The notes under the pieces were generated by a model. It searched no databases. It was given only the letters and a program-made list of their open reading frames with translations, and was not told where the DNA came from. From positions 1-7,581 of the forward strand of contig DQGN01000011.1 of NCBI GenBank assembly GCA_003524745.1: a DNA stretch of 7,581 nucleotides, written 5' to 3'. Source of the DNA: Patescibacteria group bacterium (GTDB lineage Bacteria; Patescibacteriota; Kazan-3B-28; UBA10110). The translations under genes and the position numbers were made by a program. Below are positions 1 to 3,723 of the stretch, piece by piece; position 1 is the stretch's first letter, and each line of letters starts with the position of its first letter.

Positions 1-53
1 AGCGCGCCTGCCCTTCCGTAGCTTTATGTGAAAGAGGTCCAGAATCGTATATT
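1..53 (+). repeat. 53-bp repeat, copy 1 (inverted relative to 3214-3267)
   Basis: The segment opens with AGCGCGCCTGCCCTTCCG, followed by AGCTTTATG and, after a short variable part, GGTCCAGAATCGTATATT. The reverse complement of 3214-3267 matches it along its length with only a few substitutions and one inserted G. The window begins inside or at the edge of the repeat, so its outer end is not known. Confidence 0.85.
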
Positions 54-114
54 AGCTATGAAATGGAATGGTCGTTGGGTTTCATCGCTCATCCCCCTCT
101 GCCTCTTGAGTATG

Positions 115-150
115 GTACATGAAAAACAGCGACCGCTGTTTTTCATGTAC
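115..150. repeat. Perfect hairpin, 16-bp arms with 4-nt loop
   Basis: Arms GTACATGAAAAACAGC and its exact complement flank GACC. The GC-containing inner stem is bordered by A5 and T5 tracts, so it could act as a bidirectional intrinsic terminator for the restriction-modification transcript or a convergent neighbour. It is also large enough to be a protein-bound or cruciform site. Confidence 0.8.
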
Positions 151-153
151 TTA

Positions 154-175
154 GGGGGTTAGGGGGTTGGGTGGG
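154..175 (+). other. G-quadruplex motif
   Basis: Four G-tracts in a row: GGGGG, TTA, GGGGG, TT, GGG, T, GGG. Short loops of 3, 2 and 1 nt favour a stable parallel quadruplex on the plus strand. It starts 4 nt after the 115-150 hairpin. Confidence 0.6.
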
Positions 176-227
176 ATGGCAAAATCAATGGTCTAATTTC
201 TAGGATAAAAGCATGTCAGTGGCTATG

Positions 228-263
228 AGCTATGTAAATACGCTATAGCGTATTTACATAGCT
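228..263. repeat. Perfect 36-bp palindrome without spacer
   Basis: The half-site AGCTATGTAAATACGCTA is followed at once by its exact reverse complement, centred on GC-TATA-GC. As RNA it would fold into a 16-bp stem with a 4-nt loop. No U-tract follows on either strand, so a terminator role is unlikely. Confidence 0.85.
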
Positions 264-310
264 ACAGTCAGACAAGATATTTCAACTAATTTTCAGGCTT
301 GCCCCGCCTG

Positions 311-339
311 CCTGCCGTTAGGCAGGTACCGAATGGTAC
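311..339. repeat. Tandem small hairpins (CCTGCC/GGCAGG then GTACC/GGTAC)
   Basis: CCTGCC-GTTA-GGCAGG (311-326) is followed directly by GTACC-GAAT-GGTAC (326-339). The first belongs to the same family as the 2424-2443 palindrome and the broken version in 3408-3449. Confidence 0.65.
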
Positions 340-375
340 TGGGGTCGAAAGATTTTAATGGTGAGCGGATCTCGT

Positions 376-426
376 CCTGAGCGTGTCGAAGGAGTCGAAC
401 CCAACCTGTGGTGAGCTTGTCGAACC
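376..426. repeat. Pair of related 17-bp units in direct orientation
   Basis: CCTGAGCGTGTCGAAGG (376-392) and GGTGAGCTTGTCGAACC (410-426) agree at 12 of 17 positions. Four of the five differences swap CC..GG for GG..CC at the two ends, so end pairing is kept. This is a dispersed-repeat family also echoed near 3176-3206. Confidence 0.55.
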
Positions 427-441
427 AAGAACCGTCCCCTA

Positions 442-1392
442 TTATATTTCTACTCCCCGTAATTGTTTCCAATGCTCCGGATCGTTAATACGATCTTGGA
501 TAGTCGTATTACTTTTGTGTAATGTTGGTGCTATTTCTTTTTGTTTGCAGTTTTGATAAACAATTTTAATAATATCGTTGTTCCCAAATAAATAACCTTT
601 GTCTTTCCCTATTTTACTTTCTATCACAGGTAAAAAATCTTTGTTTATTTCATACCCGATGGAATTTCTGCCAAGCTCCCGCGCTACTTTCGAAGTGGTC
701 CCACTACCTAAAAATGGATCCAGAACTGTTTCGCCTACAAAACTAAACATTTTTATCAACCGCATAGGTAATTCATCAGGGAACATAGCTGAATGTTTAT
801 CCTGTTTGACACCAGCAAAATTCCAATGACCAGTAAAATATTTTCTCCATTCTTCTTTAGTTAATTTTGATTCTTCTTTGGATGTTACATCTATATGATT
901 TGGGTCTTTACCTAATTTTTTGAATAATAATATGAACTCGTAATCAATCTCAATCAATCCATTGCGAGGATATGGGAACGACCCCATTACTGAAGCACCC
1001 CCGGTTGTGTTCATGGTTGTTTTTTTCTGCCAAATAACTGCTCCCATGTAATCAAATCCTATGGATTCACAAAACTTTATTATCTCCGTTCTGATGGGAA
1101 TTATTTTATACCGTCCATAAGTAACGGCGCGGGTAAACTGATCTCCAATATTGATACAGAGCCTGCACCCAGGGTATAAAACACGGTAGCATTCCGACCA
1201 AACTTTATTAAGATTCTCTATATATTGCTCGTAACTATCGTTAAAACCGATCTGGTCTGGACTACCATAATCTTTAATCTGCCAATATGGGGGCGAGGTA
1301 ACCACTAAATGAACGGAGGTATCGCTAACTTCCGTCATACTCTTCGCATCTCCGATCACAATCTTGTGGTTTGTTGCTGCAAGCTCTTTCAT
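442..1392 (-). CDS. Type II DNA methyltransferase, beta class, probably N4-cytosine (CTAG)
   Basis: An S-adenosylmethionine-dependent DNA methyltransferase that would protect the sites cut by the adjacent endonuclease. Motif IV TSPPYW is at 32-37 and motif I DPFLGSGTT at 225-233. Catalytic motif before SAM-binding motif defines the beta class. GYEI at 247-250 is the motif II region, and MFPDELPMRLIKMFS at 203-217 precedes motif I as in other beta enzymes. SPPY rather than DPPY favours N4-cytosine, although some N6-adenine enzymes also carry it. The variable stretch between motifs (about 40-200) should hold the target recognition region. About 45 residues follow the core as a C-terminal tail. 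The ATG overlaps the endonuclease stop, and AAGGAG inside the end of that gene lies 10 nt upstream, supporting this start. It is AT-rich like its partner. A CTAG target is inferred from the partner family and from the scarcity of CTAG in the window. Confidence 0.93.
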   Translation of the reverse strand: MKELAATNHKIVIGDAKSMTEVSDTSVHLVVTSPPYWQIKDYGSPDQIGFNDSYEQYIENLNKVWSECYRVLYPGCRLCINIGDQFTRAVTYGRYKIIPIRTEIIKFCESIGFDYMGAVIWQKKTTMNTTGGASVMGSFPYPRNGLIEIDYEFILLFKKLGKDPNHIDVTSKEESKLTKEEWRKYFTGHWNFAGVKQDKHSAMFPDELPMRLIKMFSFVGETVLDPFLGSGTTSKVARELGRNSIGYEINKDFLPVIESKIGKDKGYLFGNNDIIKIVYQNCKQKEIAPTLHKSNTTIQDRINDPEHWKQLRGVEI

Positions 1393-1967
1393 ATTTTATC
1401 TTCTCCTTCGATCATGAGACCTTGCTTGGTTTTTTCATAAAATATCACCGGAACTGTTATAACCTCTGGCAATATCTGGGTTTTATAAGTAACTGGTTTA
1501 ATCGATACGGGCTTGTCACCAATAAATCCATCTATTCCTTTTGATTCCTCTTCTGCTGTGGCTAAATGATATGATTTATTTTCCAAAGACGCAACCTTCT
1601 TTAATATGGCCTCCTGAAAACGTAATCCAATGAATGTTTTCTTCAGAGTAAGGTCTTCAACCCAATTTTCTATCATTTGCCGATCGATTTTATTAATAGC
1701 CTCTTTAAGCTGAATAACCATGTTCTCTATCTTGTCAGAGGCATTCTTAATGGCATTCGGATGTCCTGCAAGATACCATCTCTCCCATTCTTCATATGTT
1801 TTACCCGGAAAATCTTGTATAAGCTCTGTAACCTTACCGACTACCTTAGGACGCGTTCCCTGAGATATCTGATTAGCCAAATTTAATATACGACGAACAT
1901 ATATAGGAAAGTCGACCGATTCATCGACCAAGTATTCAATCAACTCTTTATTTGATATCTTCAACAT
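1389..1967 (-). CDS. Type II restriction endonuclease, MjaI family (probable CTAG specificity)
   Basis: This 192-residue protein resembles the MjaI restriction endonuclease family, whose prototype from Methanocaldococcus cuts CTAG. Family-like segments are NQISQGTRPKVVGKVTELI (32-50), EEWERWYLAGHP (59-70), ENWVEDLTLKKTFIGLRFQEAI (100-121) and a catalytic region EEESKGIDGFIGDKPVSIKP (139-158). In the last I infer D146, S155 and K157 as a PD-(D/E)XK-type centre. The gene comes first in a two-gene unit: its TGA stop overlaps the ATG of the methyltransferase as ATGA, so the pair is translationally coupled. The endonuclease-first order is the riskier one for a restriction-modification system. No Shine-Dalgarno is well placed (AGGA lies only 2 nt from the ATG), while a TATAAT ends 6 nt upstream, so the message may be leaderless. 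Base composition is clearly more AT-rich than nrdJ, suggesting transfer. The family call is from memory of conserved motifs; specificity is inferred from the family. Confidence 0.85.
   Translation of the reverse strand: MLKISNKELIEYLVDESVDFPIYVRRILNLANQISQGTRPKVVGKVTELIQDFPGKTYEEWERWYLAGHPNAIKNASDKIENMVIQLKEAINKIDRQMIENWVEDLTLKKTFIGLRFQEAILKKVASLENKSYHLATAEEESKGIDGFIGDKPVSIKPVTYKTQILPEVITVPVIFYEKTKQGLMIEGEDKI
1403..1408 (-). promoter_or_regulatory. Shine-Dalgarno of the methyltransferase inside the endonuclease gene
   Basis: AAGGAG on the minus strand lies 10 nt before the methyltransferase ATG and within the last codons of the endonuclease gene. With the ATGA overlap it supports coupled but independently initiated translation, which could help methylase output exceed endonuclease output. 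Confidence 0.6.
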
Positions 1968-1973
1968 ATCCTA

Positions 1974-1979
1974 ATTATA
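1974..1979 (-). promoter_or_regulatory. Candidate -10 box (TATAAT) of the restriction-modification operon
   Basis: A perfect TATAAT on the minus strand ends 6 nt before the endonuclease ATG. Transcription starting at the usual distance would begin at or within a base of the A of that ATG, giving a leaderless mRNA. No recognisable -35 hexamer is seen 16-18 nt upstream, and no TGn extension is present, so the call rests on the -10 alone. Confidence 0.4.
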
Positions 1980-2037
1980 CCCCACCCGAAACTGGCCCAG
2001 GAAGATAGGAATTCTATAGATTAGAGATACTGATTTT

Positions 2038-2193
2038 TTACTTCTTCTCGAGCAAAAGATGGATGGATAAGGCGCCGATCGCAGCTGATAGACCAATGAG
2101 AACCCAAGCCAAGCTGGTATCTCCCACATAAGAGATCTCATTAACAATCACCACGACGGCCACGAGAATCGCAAACCAAATTAAATACTTCAT
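2038..2193 (-). CDS. Small two-helix membrane protein, 51 aa
   Basis: This short ORF starts with ATG at 2193 and ends with TAA at 2038-2040. It begins MKYLIWFAILVAVVVIV, a strongly hydrophobic first helix (about residues 3-18). A short polar turn NEISYVGDTS (18-27) follows, then a second hydrophobic helix (about 28-47, LAWVLIGLSAAIGALSIHLL), and it ends in the charged tail EKK. The basic start and the EKK end suggest a hairpin with both termini cytoplasmic. A consensus Shine-Dalgarno AGGAGG sits 5 nt before the ATG, which makes translation credible despite the length. The frame is clean and the codon use is not repeat-derived, unlike other short ORFs in these spacers. It lies 70 bp upstream of the restriction endonuclease gene on the same strand. 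I do not recognise a family, and no function can be assigned. A link with the restriction-modification system is possible but only positional. Confidence 0.72.
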   Translation of the reverse strand: MKYLIWFAILVAVVVIVNEISYVGDTSLAWVLIGLSAAIGALSIHLLLEKK

Positions 2194-2198
2194 ATTTA

Positions 2199-2204
2199 CC
2201 TCCT
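2199..2204 (-). promoter_or_regulatory. Consensus Shine-Dalgarno of the 51-aa membrane protein
   Basis: AGGAGG on the minus strand with a 5-nt spacer (TAAAT) to the ATG at 2193. It is the strongest ribosome binding site in the window and the main reason for calling this small gene. Confidence 0.75.
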
Positions 2205-2210
2205 GTTTTT

Positions 2211-2216
2211 ATTATA
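2211..2216 (-). promoter_or_regulatory. Candidate -10 box (TATAAT) for the 51-aa membrane protein
   Basis: A perfect TATAAT on the minus strand 17 nt before the ATG. Standard spacing would start transcription about at the Shine-Dalgarno, leaving a leader of roughly 11 nt. No good -35 hexamer is visible. It mirrors the close -10 placement before the endonuclease gene. Confidence 0.35.
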
Positions 2217-2415
2217 ATCTACATCAGCCATTGGAGGAGGGATGCCTTTATCTGCTAATCCCATTGAGCAAATTCAGGTTGCCAATAGTAAAATTTCCCG
2301 GTCTGGATGAGCATGTCTGACGACGACATGGAATGAGGAGGAGTTTGCGGTTAAATCCAGAAAGGGCAATTTTAGTTTTTGGCTGCTGAATTTGGGATTG
2401 GGCCCGCCTTTGGGC

Positions 2416-2465
2416 GCCACCCGCCTGCCTACCGGTAGGCAGGTTTGGCGGCGCAAATGGGTGGC
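2416..2465. repeat. Nested palindrome: 7-bp outer stem around a perfect 20-bp palindrome
   Basis: GCCACCC (2416-2422) pairs with GGGTGGC (2459-2465). Inside, CCTGCCTACC and its exact complement form a spacerless palindrome (2424-2443). Confidence 0.65.
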
Positions 2466-2474
2466 AAGAATTAG

Positions 2475-2493
2475 GGTCGCTTTGCAAGCGACC
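2475..2493. repeat. Short perfect hairpin GGTCGCTT/AAGCGACC
   Basis: Eight-bp arms around the 3-nt loop TGC. No T-tract follows on either strand, so it is not a standard terminator. Confidence 0.5.
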
Positions 2494-2505
2494 AGGAGAG
2501 ATCCT

Positions 2506-2542
2506 GAAACAAGTTCAGGATGACGGATACTACAAAGTATCC
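2506..2542. repeat. CCTGAAACAAGTTCAGG repeat plus GGATACT/AGTATCC hairpin
   Basis: ATCCTGAAACAAGTTCAGGA followed by TGACG is a near copy of the unit at the centre of the long hairpin (3587-3612), where A is replaced by T in the loop. A 7-bp hairpin (2525-2542) follows immediately. Confidence 0.6.
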
Positions 2543-2575
2543 CCTCGACAAGCTCGGGGAATATACTCCCTCCTC
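2541..2575. repeat. CCCCTCGACAAGCTCGGGG + AATATACTCCC unit, copy 1
   Basis: The inverted-repeat head CCCCTCGA..TCGGGG is followed by AATATACTCCCTCC. The head recurs at 3362-3386, and head plus tail recur in split form at 4525-4577. Confidence 0.7.
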
Positions 2576-2606
2576 CCCTCACCCCTCCTCCGGCAGGAGG
2601 GGAATT
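2566..2606. repeat. 41-bp GC-rich hairpin repeat, copy 1, touching the adenosyltransferase stop codon
   Basis: It carries the perfect hairpin CCCCTCCT-CCGGC-AGGAGGGG (2582-2602) and ends in AATT, which covers two bases of the TAA stop. It agrees with 4687-4727 except at 2 of 41 positions, same orientation. On the minus strand it is the first structure after the gene, but no U-tract follows, so a termination role is uncertain. Confidence 0.8.
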
Positions 2607-3147
2607 AAAACTCAATGCCTTTTCTAGCCCCTTGTCCCCTCTTAAAATAATGTTTCACTTTTTTCATTTCGGTGGAGAGGTCGGCCAGTTTTAGCCAATC
2701 TTTATCGGGATTGTGGCCGGTAATAATCACTTCCCCTTTAGCCACAGCTCTTTTGACGAGAGAAATGACTTTGGATTTGGGAATGAACTGCATATTTACG
2801 GCATCAATTATTTCGTCCAGAATTAGAATGTCGTATTTGGTTTTGGCGACAATTTGTTCAAGTTTCTTTAGACCCGCAATGGCCAGTTTTTTGTGAGTAT
2901 TGGCTTCTCCGCCTACTGGCGGATTATCCCAAGTGAAATAAGTGGGACCGGATTGGTGAATCACAAAGTTTTTGCCGAGTAATTTCGCGACTTTTACTTC
3001 GCCGATGTCTGGGCGACCTTTTAGCCATTGCAGCATTACGACTTTTTGGCCGTGGCCGGTGGCGCGCAAAGCCAATCCCAAAGCGGCAGTGGTTTTGCCC
3101 TTGCCGTCGCCGTAATAGAGGTGGATGTAGTGGGTTTTGTTTGTCAT
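2605..3147 (-). CDS. cobO: ATP:corrinoid adenosyltransferase (cob(I)yrinic acid a,c-diamide adenosyltransferase, BtuR/CobO family)
   Basis: This enzyme transfers the 5'-deoxyadenosyl group of ATP to cob(I)alamin or cobyrinic acid diamide, giving the adenosylated cofactor. In 180 residues it shows the family signature: a P-loop GDGKGKTT at 13-20 directly after the first strand (YIHLYYG), LALRATGHG at 25-33, VVMLQWLKG at 37-44, a Walker-B-like DILILDEI at 106-113, ITGHNPD at 142-148, and the typical C-terminal RKGIEF. TGH replaces the more usual TGR. It is a short form without the N-terminal extension of the E. coli enzyme. The ATG at 3147 is the only start that leaves a normal N-terminus; no Shine-Dalgarno precedes it, and the codon lies inside a TGTCAT..ATGACA repeat. 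The stop codon abuts another repeat. No other corrinoid synthesis gene is visible, so salvage is likely, with NrdJ as the obvious consumer. It is also called btuR or cobA. Confidence 0.94.
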   Translation of the reverse strand: MTNKTHYIHLYYGDGKGKTTAALGLALRATGHGQKVVMLQWLKGRPDIGEVKVAKLLGKNFVIHQSGPTYFTWDNPPVGGEANTHKKLAIAGLKKLEQIVAKTKYDILILDEIIDAVNMQFIPKSKVISLVKRAVAKGEVIITGHNPDKDWLKLADLSTEMKKVKHYFKRGQGARKGIEF

Positions 3148-3210
3148 TCTGACCGAAGTGGAAGAATCTCGAGATCCTTCGACTCCGCTTCTGCTCCGCT
3201 CAGGATGACA
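3142..3210. repeat. 69-bp repeat with TGTCAT..ATGACA ends, covering the adenosyltransferase start codon
   Basis: Ends TGTCATTCTGA and TCAGGATGACA are inverted copies with one mismatch. The ATG of the adenosyltransferase is the complement of CAT in the left end. The interior contains GAATCTCGAGATCCTTCGAC, a composition common to dispersed intergenic repeats in uncultured bacteria (from general familiarity). Confidence 0.75.
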
Positions 3211-3213
3211 AAA

Positions 3214-3267
3214 AATATACGATTCTGGACCCTCCTTCGCATAAAGCTTCGGAAGGGCAGGCGCGCT
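3214..3267 (-). repeat. 53-bp repeat, copy 2 (inverted relative to 1-53)
   Basis: Read on the minus strand it starts AGCGCGCCTGCCCTTCCG, continues AAGCTTTATGCG and ends GGTCCAGAATCGTATATT, matching 1-53 with a few substitutions and one extra G. It directly abuts the 3142-3210 repeat. Confidence 0.85.
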
Positions 3268-3301
3268 GGACTTGCCAGAATGACGGGCAGGGTAGGCAGA
3301 G

Positions 3302-3348
3302 ATTCCCGATCAATTCATTTTATATATATCAGGTTAGTCGGGAATGAC
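3302..3348. repeat. ATTCCCGA..TCGGGAATGAC element with AT-rich core
   Basis: Eight-bp perfect terminal inverted repeats ATTCCCGA / TCGGGAAT enclose an AT-rich 28-nt core containing TTTTATATATATC. The ends resemble the ATTCCC..GGGAAT logic of dRS3-type repeats described in Neisseria, though the spacing differs. Confidence 0.65.
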
Positions 3349-3361
3349 GGAGATAAGGTAG

Positions 3362-3386
3362 CCCCTCGACAAGCTCGGGGAATATA
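3362..3386. repeat. CCCCTCGACAAGCTCGGGG + AATATA unit, copy 2
   Basis: Identical to the head of 2541-2566 through AATATA, after which the sequences diverge. Confidence 0.7.
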
Positions 3387-3400
3387 GAGAGGGAGCCTGG

Positions 3401-3465
3401 ATTCCCGCCCCTGCCTGCCGGTTTACCTGCCGTGAGGCATGGTAGGCAAGGTACGCGGGAATGAC
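3401..3465. repeat. ATTCCCGC..GCGGGAATGAC element with inner CCTGCC repeats
   Basis: Eight-bp perfect ends ATTCCCGC / GCGGGAAT enclose several CCTGCC, GGTAGGCA and TGCCGTGAGGCA fragments, so a CCTGCC-family palindrome seems to sit inside an ATTCCCG-family element. A further end GGGCGGGAATGAC follows at 3472-3484. Confidence 0.65.
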
Positions 3466-3525
3466 AGAAAGGGGCGGGAATGACCCGTCTCAGCCATTGG
3501 TTTTTAAGACGAGCATTGGAGGAGA

Positions 3526-3668
3526 GGCGGTAATGAAATGAGTAAAATCTCTGTGGGCGGGGTCATGTTTGAAATTTCTAATTTCAGATCCTGAATCAAG
3601 TTCAGGATGACGAAATTAGAAATGAGTTTGACCCATGAGCACCCAGAGATTTTTGCCATTTCATCGCC
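3526..3668. repeat. Long imperfect hairpin with a nested repeat at its tip
   Basis: Left arm 3526-3585 and right arm 3612-3668 are imperfect inverted copies sharing GGCG, ATGAAATG, AAAATCTCTG, GGGTCA and a perfect inner 12 bp (ATTTCTAATTTC). The 26 nt between them are a copy of the ATCCTGAA..TTCAGGATGAC unit, itself palindromic. The arms have several mismatches and small gaps. Confidence 0.7.
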
Positions 3669-3691
3669 TCGACGACTGCGAGAAGATTTTG

Positions 3692-3714
3692 GTTACTTTT
3701 CTCGGAAAAGTAAC
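3692..3714. repeat. Perfect hairpin GTTACTTTTC/GAAAAGTAAC after the hypothetical gene
   Basis: Ten-bp arms around a TCG loop begin 9 nt after the stop codon of the hypothetical gene. The stem is AT-rich and no U-tract follows on the minus strand, so terminator activity would be weak. It may be another dispersed repeat. Confidence 0.5.
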
Positions 3715-3723
3715 AGAAAGTTG

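Larger units (their letters stand above)
54..441. other. Non-coding spacer downstream of the methyltransferase
   Basis: No credible gene is present. It holds, in order: a 36-bp hairpin (115-150), a G-quadruplex motif (154-175), a second 36-bp palindrome (228-263), a CCTGCC-type hairpin (311-326), a GTACC/GGTAC hairpin (326-339), two related 17-bp units (376-392 and 410-426), and ACCAAGAACCGTCCCCT (424-440) directly against the methyltransferase stop. Confidence 0.75.
2194..2604. other. Non-coding hairpin-rich spacer between the adenosyltransferase and the 51-aa gene
   Basis: The overlapping minus-strand frames here consist of repeat translations (LPTGRQAG, HPELVSGS types) and have no ribosome sites, so I call none. 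Contents: the small-gene promoter region, a CATGTC/GACATG hairpin (2312-2330), a nested palindrome (2416-2465), a GGTCGCTT/AAGCGACC hairpin (2475-2493), the CCTGAAACAAGTTCAGG unit (2506-2523), GGATACT/AGTATCC (2525-2542), CCCCTCGACAAGCTCGGGG (2541-2559) and a GC-rich hairpin unit (2566-2606). Confidence 0.7.
3148..3723. other. Repeat cluster between the hypothetical gene and the adenosyltransferase
   Basis: No credible gene. At least six elements are stacked: 3142-3210, 3214-3267, 3302-3348, 3362-3386, 3401-3465, the long hairpin 3526-3668 and a short hairpin 3692-3714. The short tail (C/G)(A/G)G(A/G)ATGAC recurs at about 3201, 3277, 3341, 3458, 3475 and 3603, as if one end motif were shared by several elements. 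Confidence 0.75.

Noticed and set aside
58..162. Plus-strand ORF of 34 codons
   Set aside because: No Shine-Dalgarno, and half of it is the 115-150 hairpin; no protein-like feature.
151..171. Telomere-like TTAGGGGG tandem
   Set aside because: Only two irregular units in an internal bacterial-type spacer; the G-quadruplex description fits better.
115..263. CRISPR array made of the two 36-bp palindromes
   Set aside because: The two units have different sequences and occur once each; no direct repeats with spacers and no cas genes.
390..402. tRNA T-arm-like GGGTTCGACTCC on the minus strand
   Set aside because: No acceptor, anticodon or D arm can be built around it; it is part of the TTCGACACGCTCAGG repeat family.
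2009..2030. Operator for a restriction-modification controller around TCTATAGA
   Set aside because: Only an isolated 8-bp palindrome, and no controller gene is present.
2248..2615. Two overlapping minus-strand ORFs of 79 and 113 codons
   Set aside because: Their peptides are translations of the palindromic repeats (PTGRQAG, LPVGRR, PELVSGS), they overlap each other and the adenosyltransferase stop region, and no ribosome site precedes them.
3028..3387. Plus-strand ORF of 119 codons
   Set aside because: It is antisense to the start of the adenosyltransferase and then runs through the 69-bp and 53-bp repeats (SFDSASAPLRMT-type peptide).
3148..3723. Cobalamin riboswitch before the adenosyltransferase
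   Set aside because: I see neither a convincing B12-box nor the expected conserved core on the minus strand; the region is accounted for by repeats.
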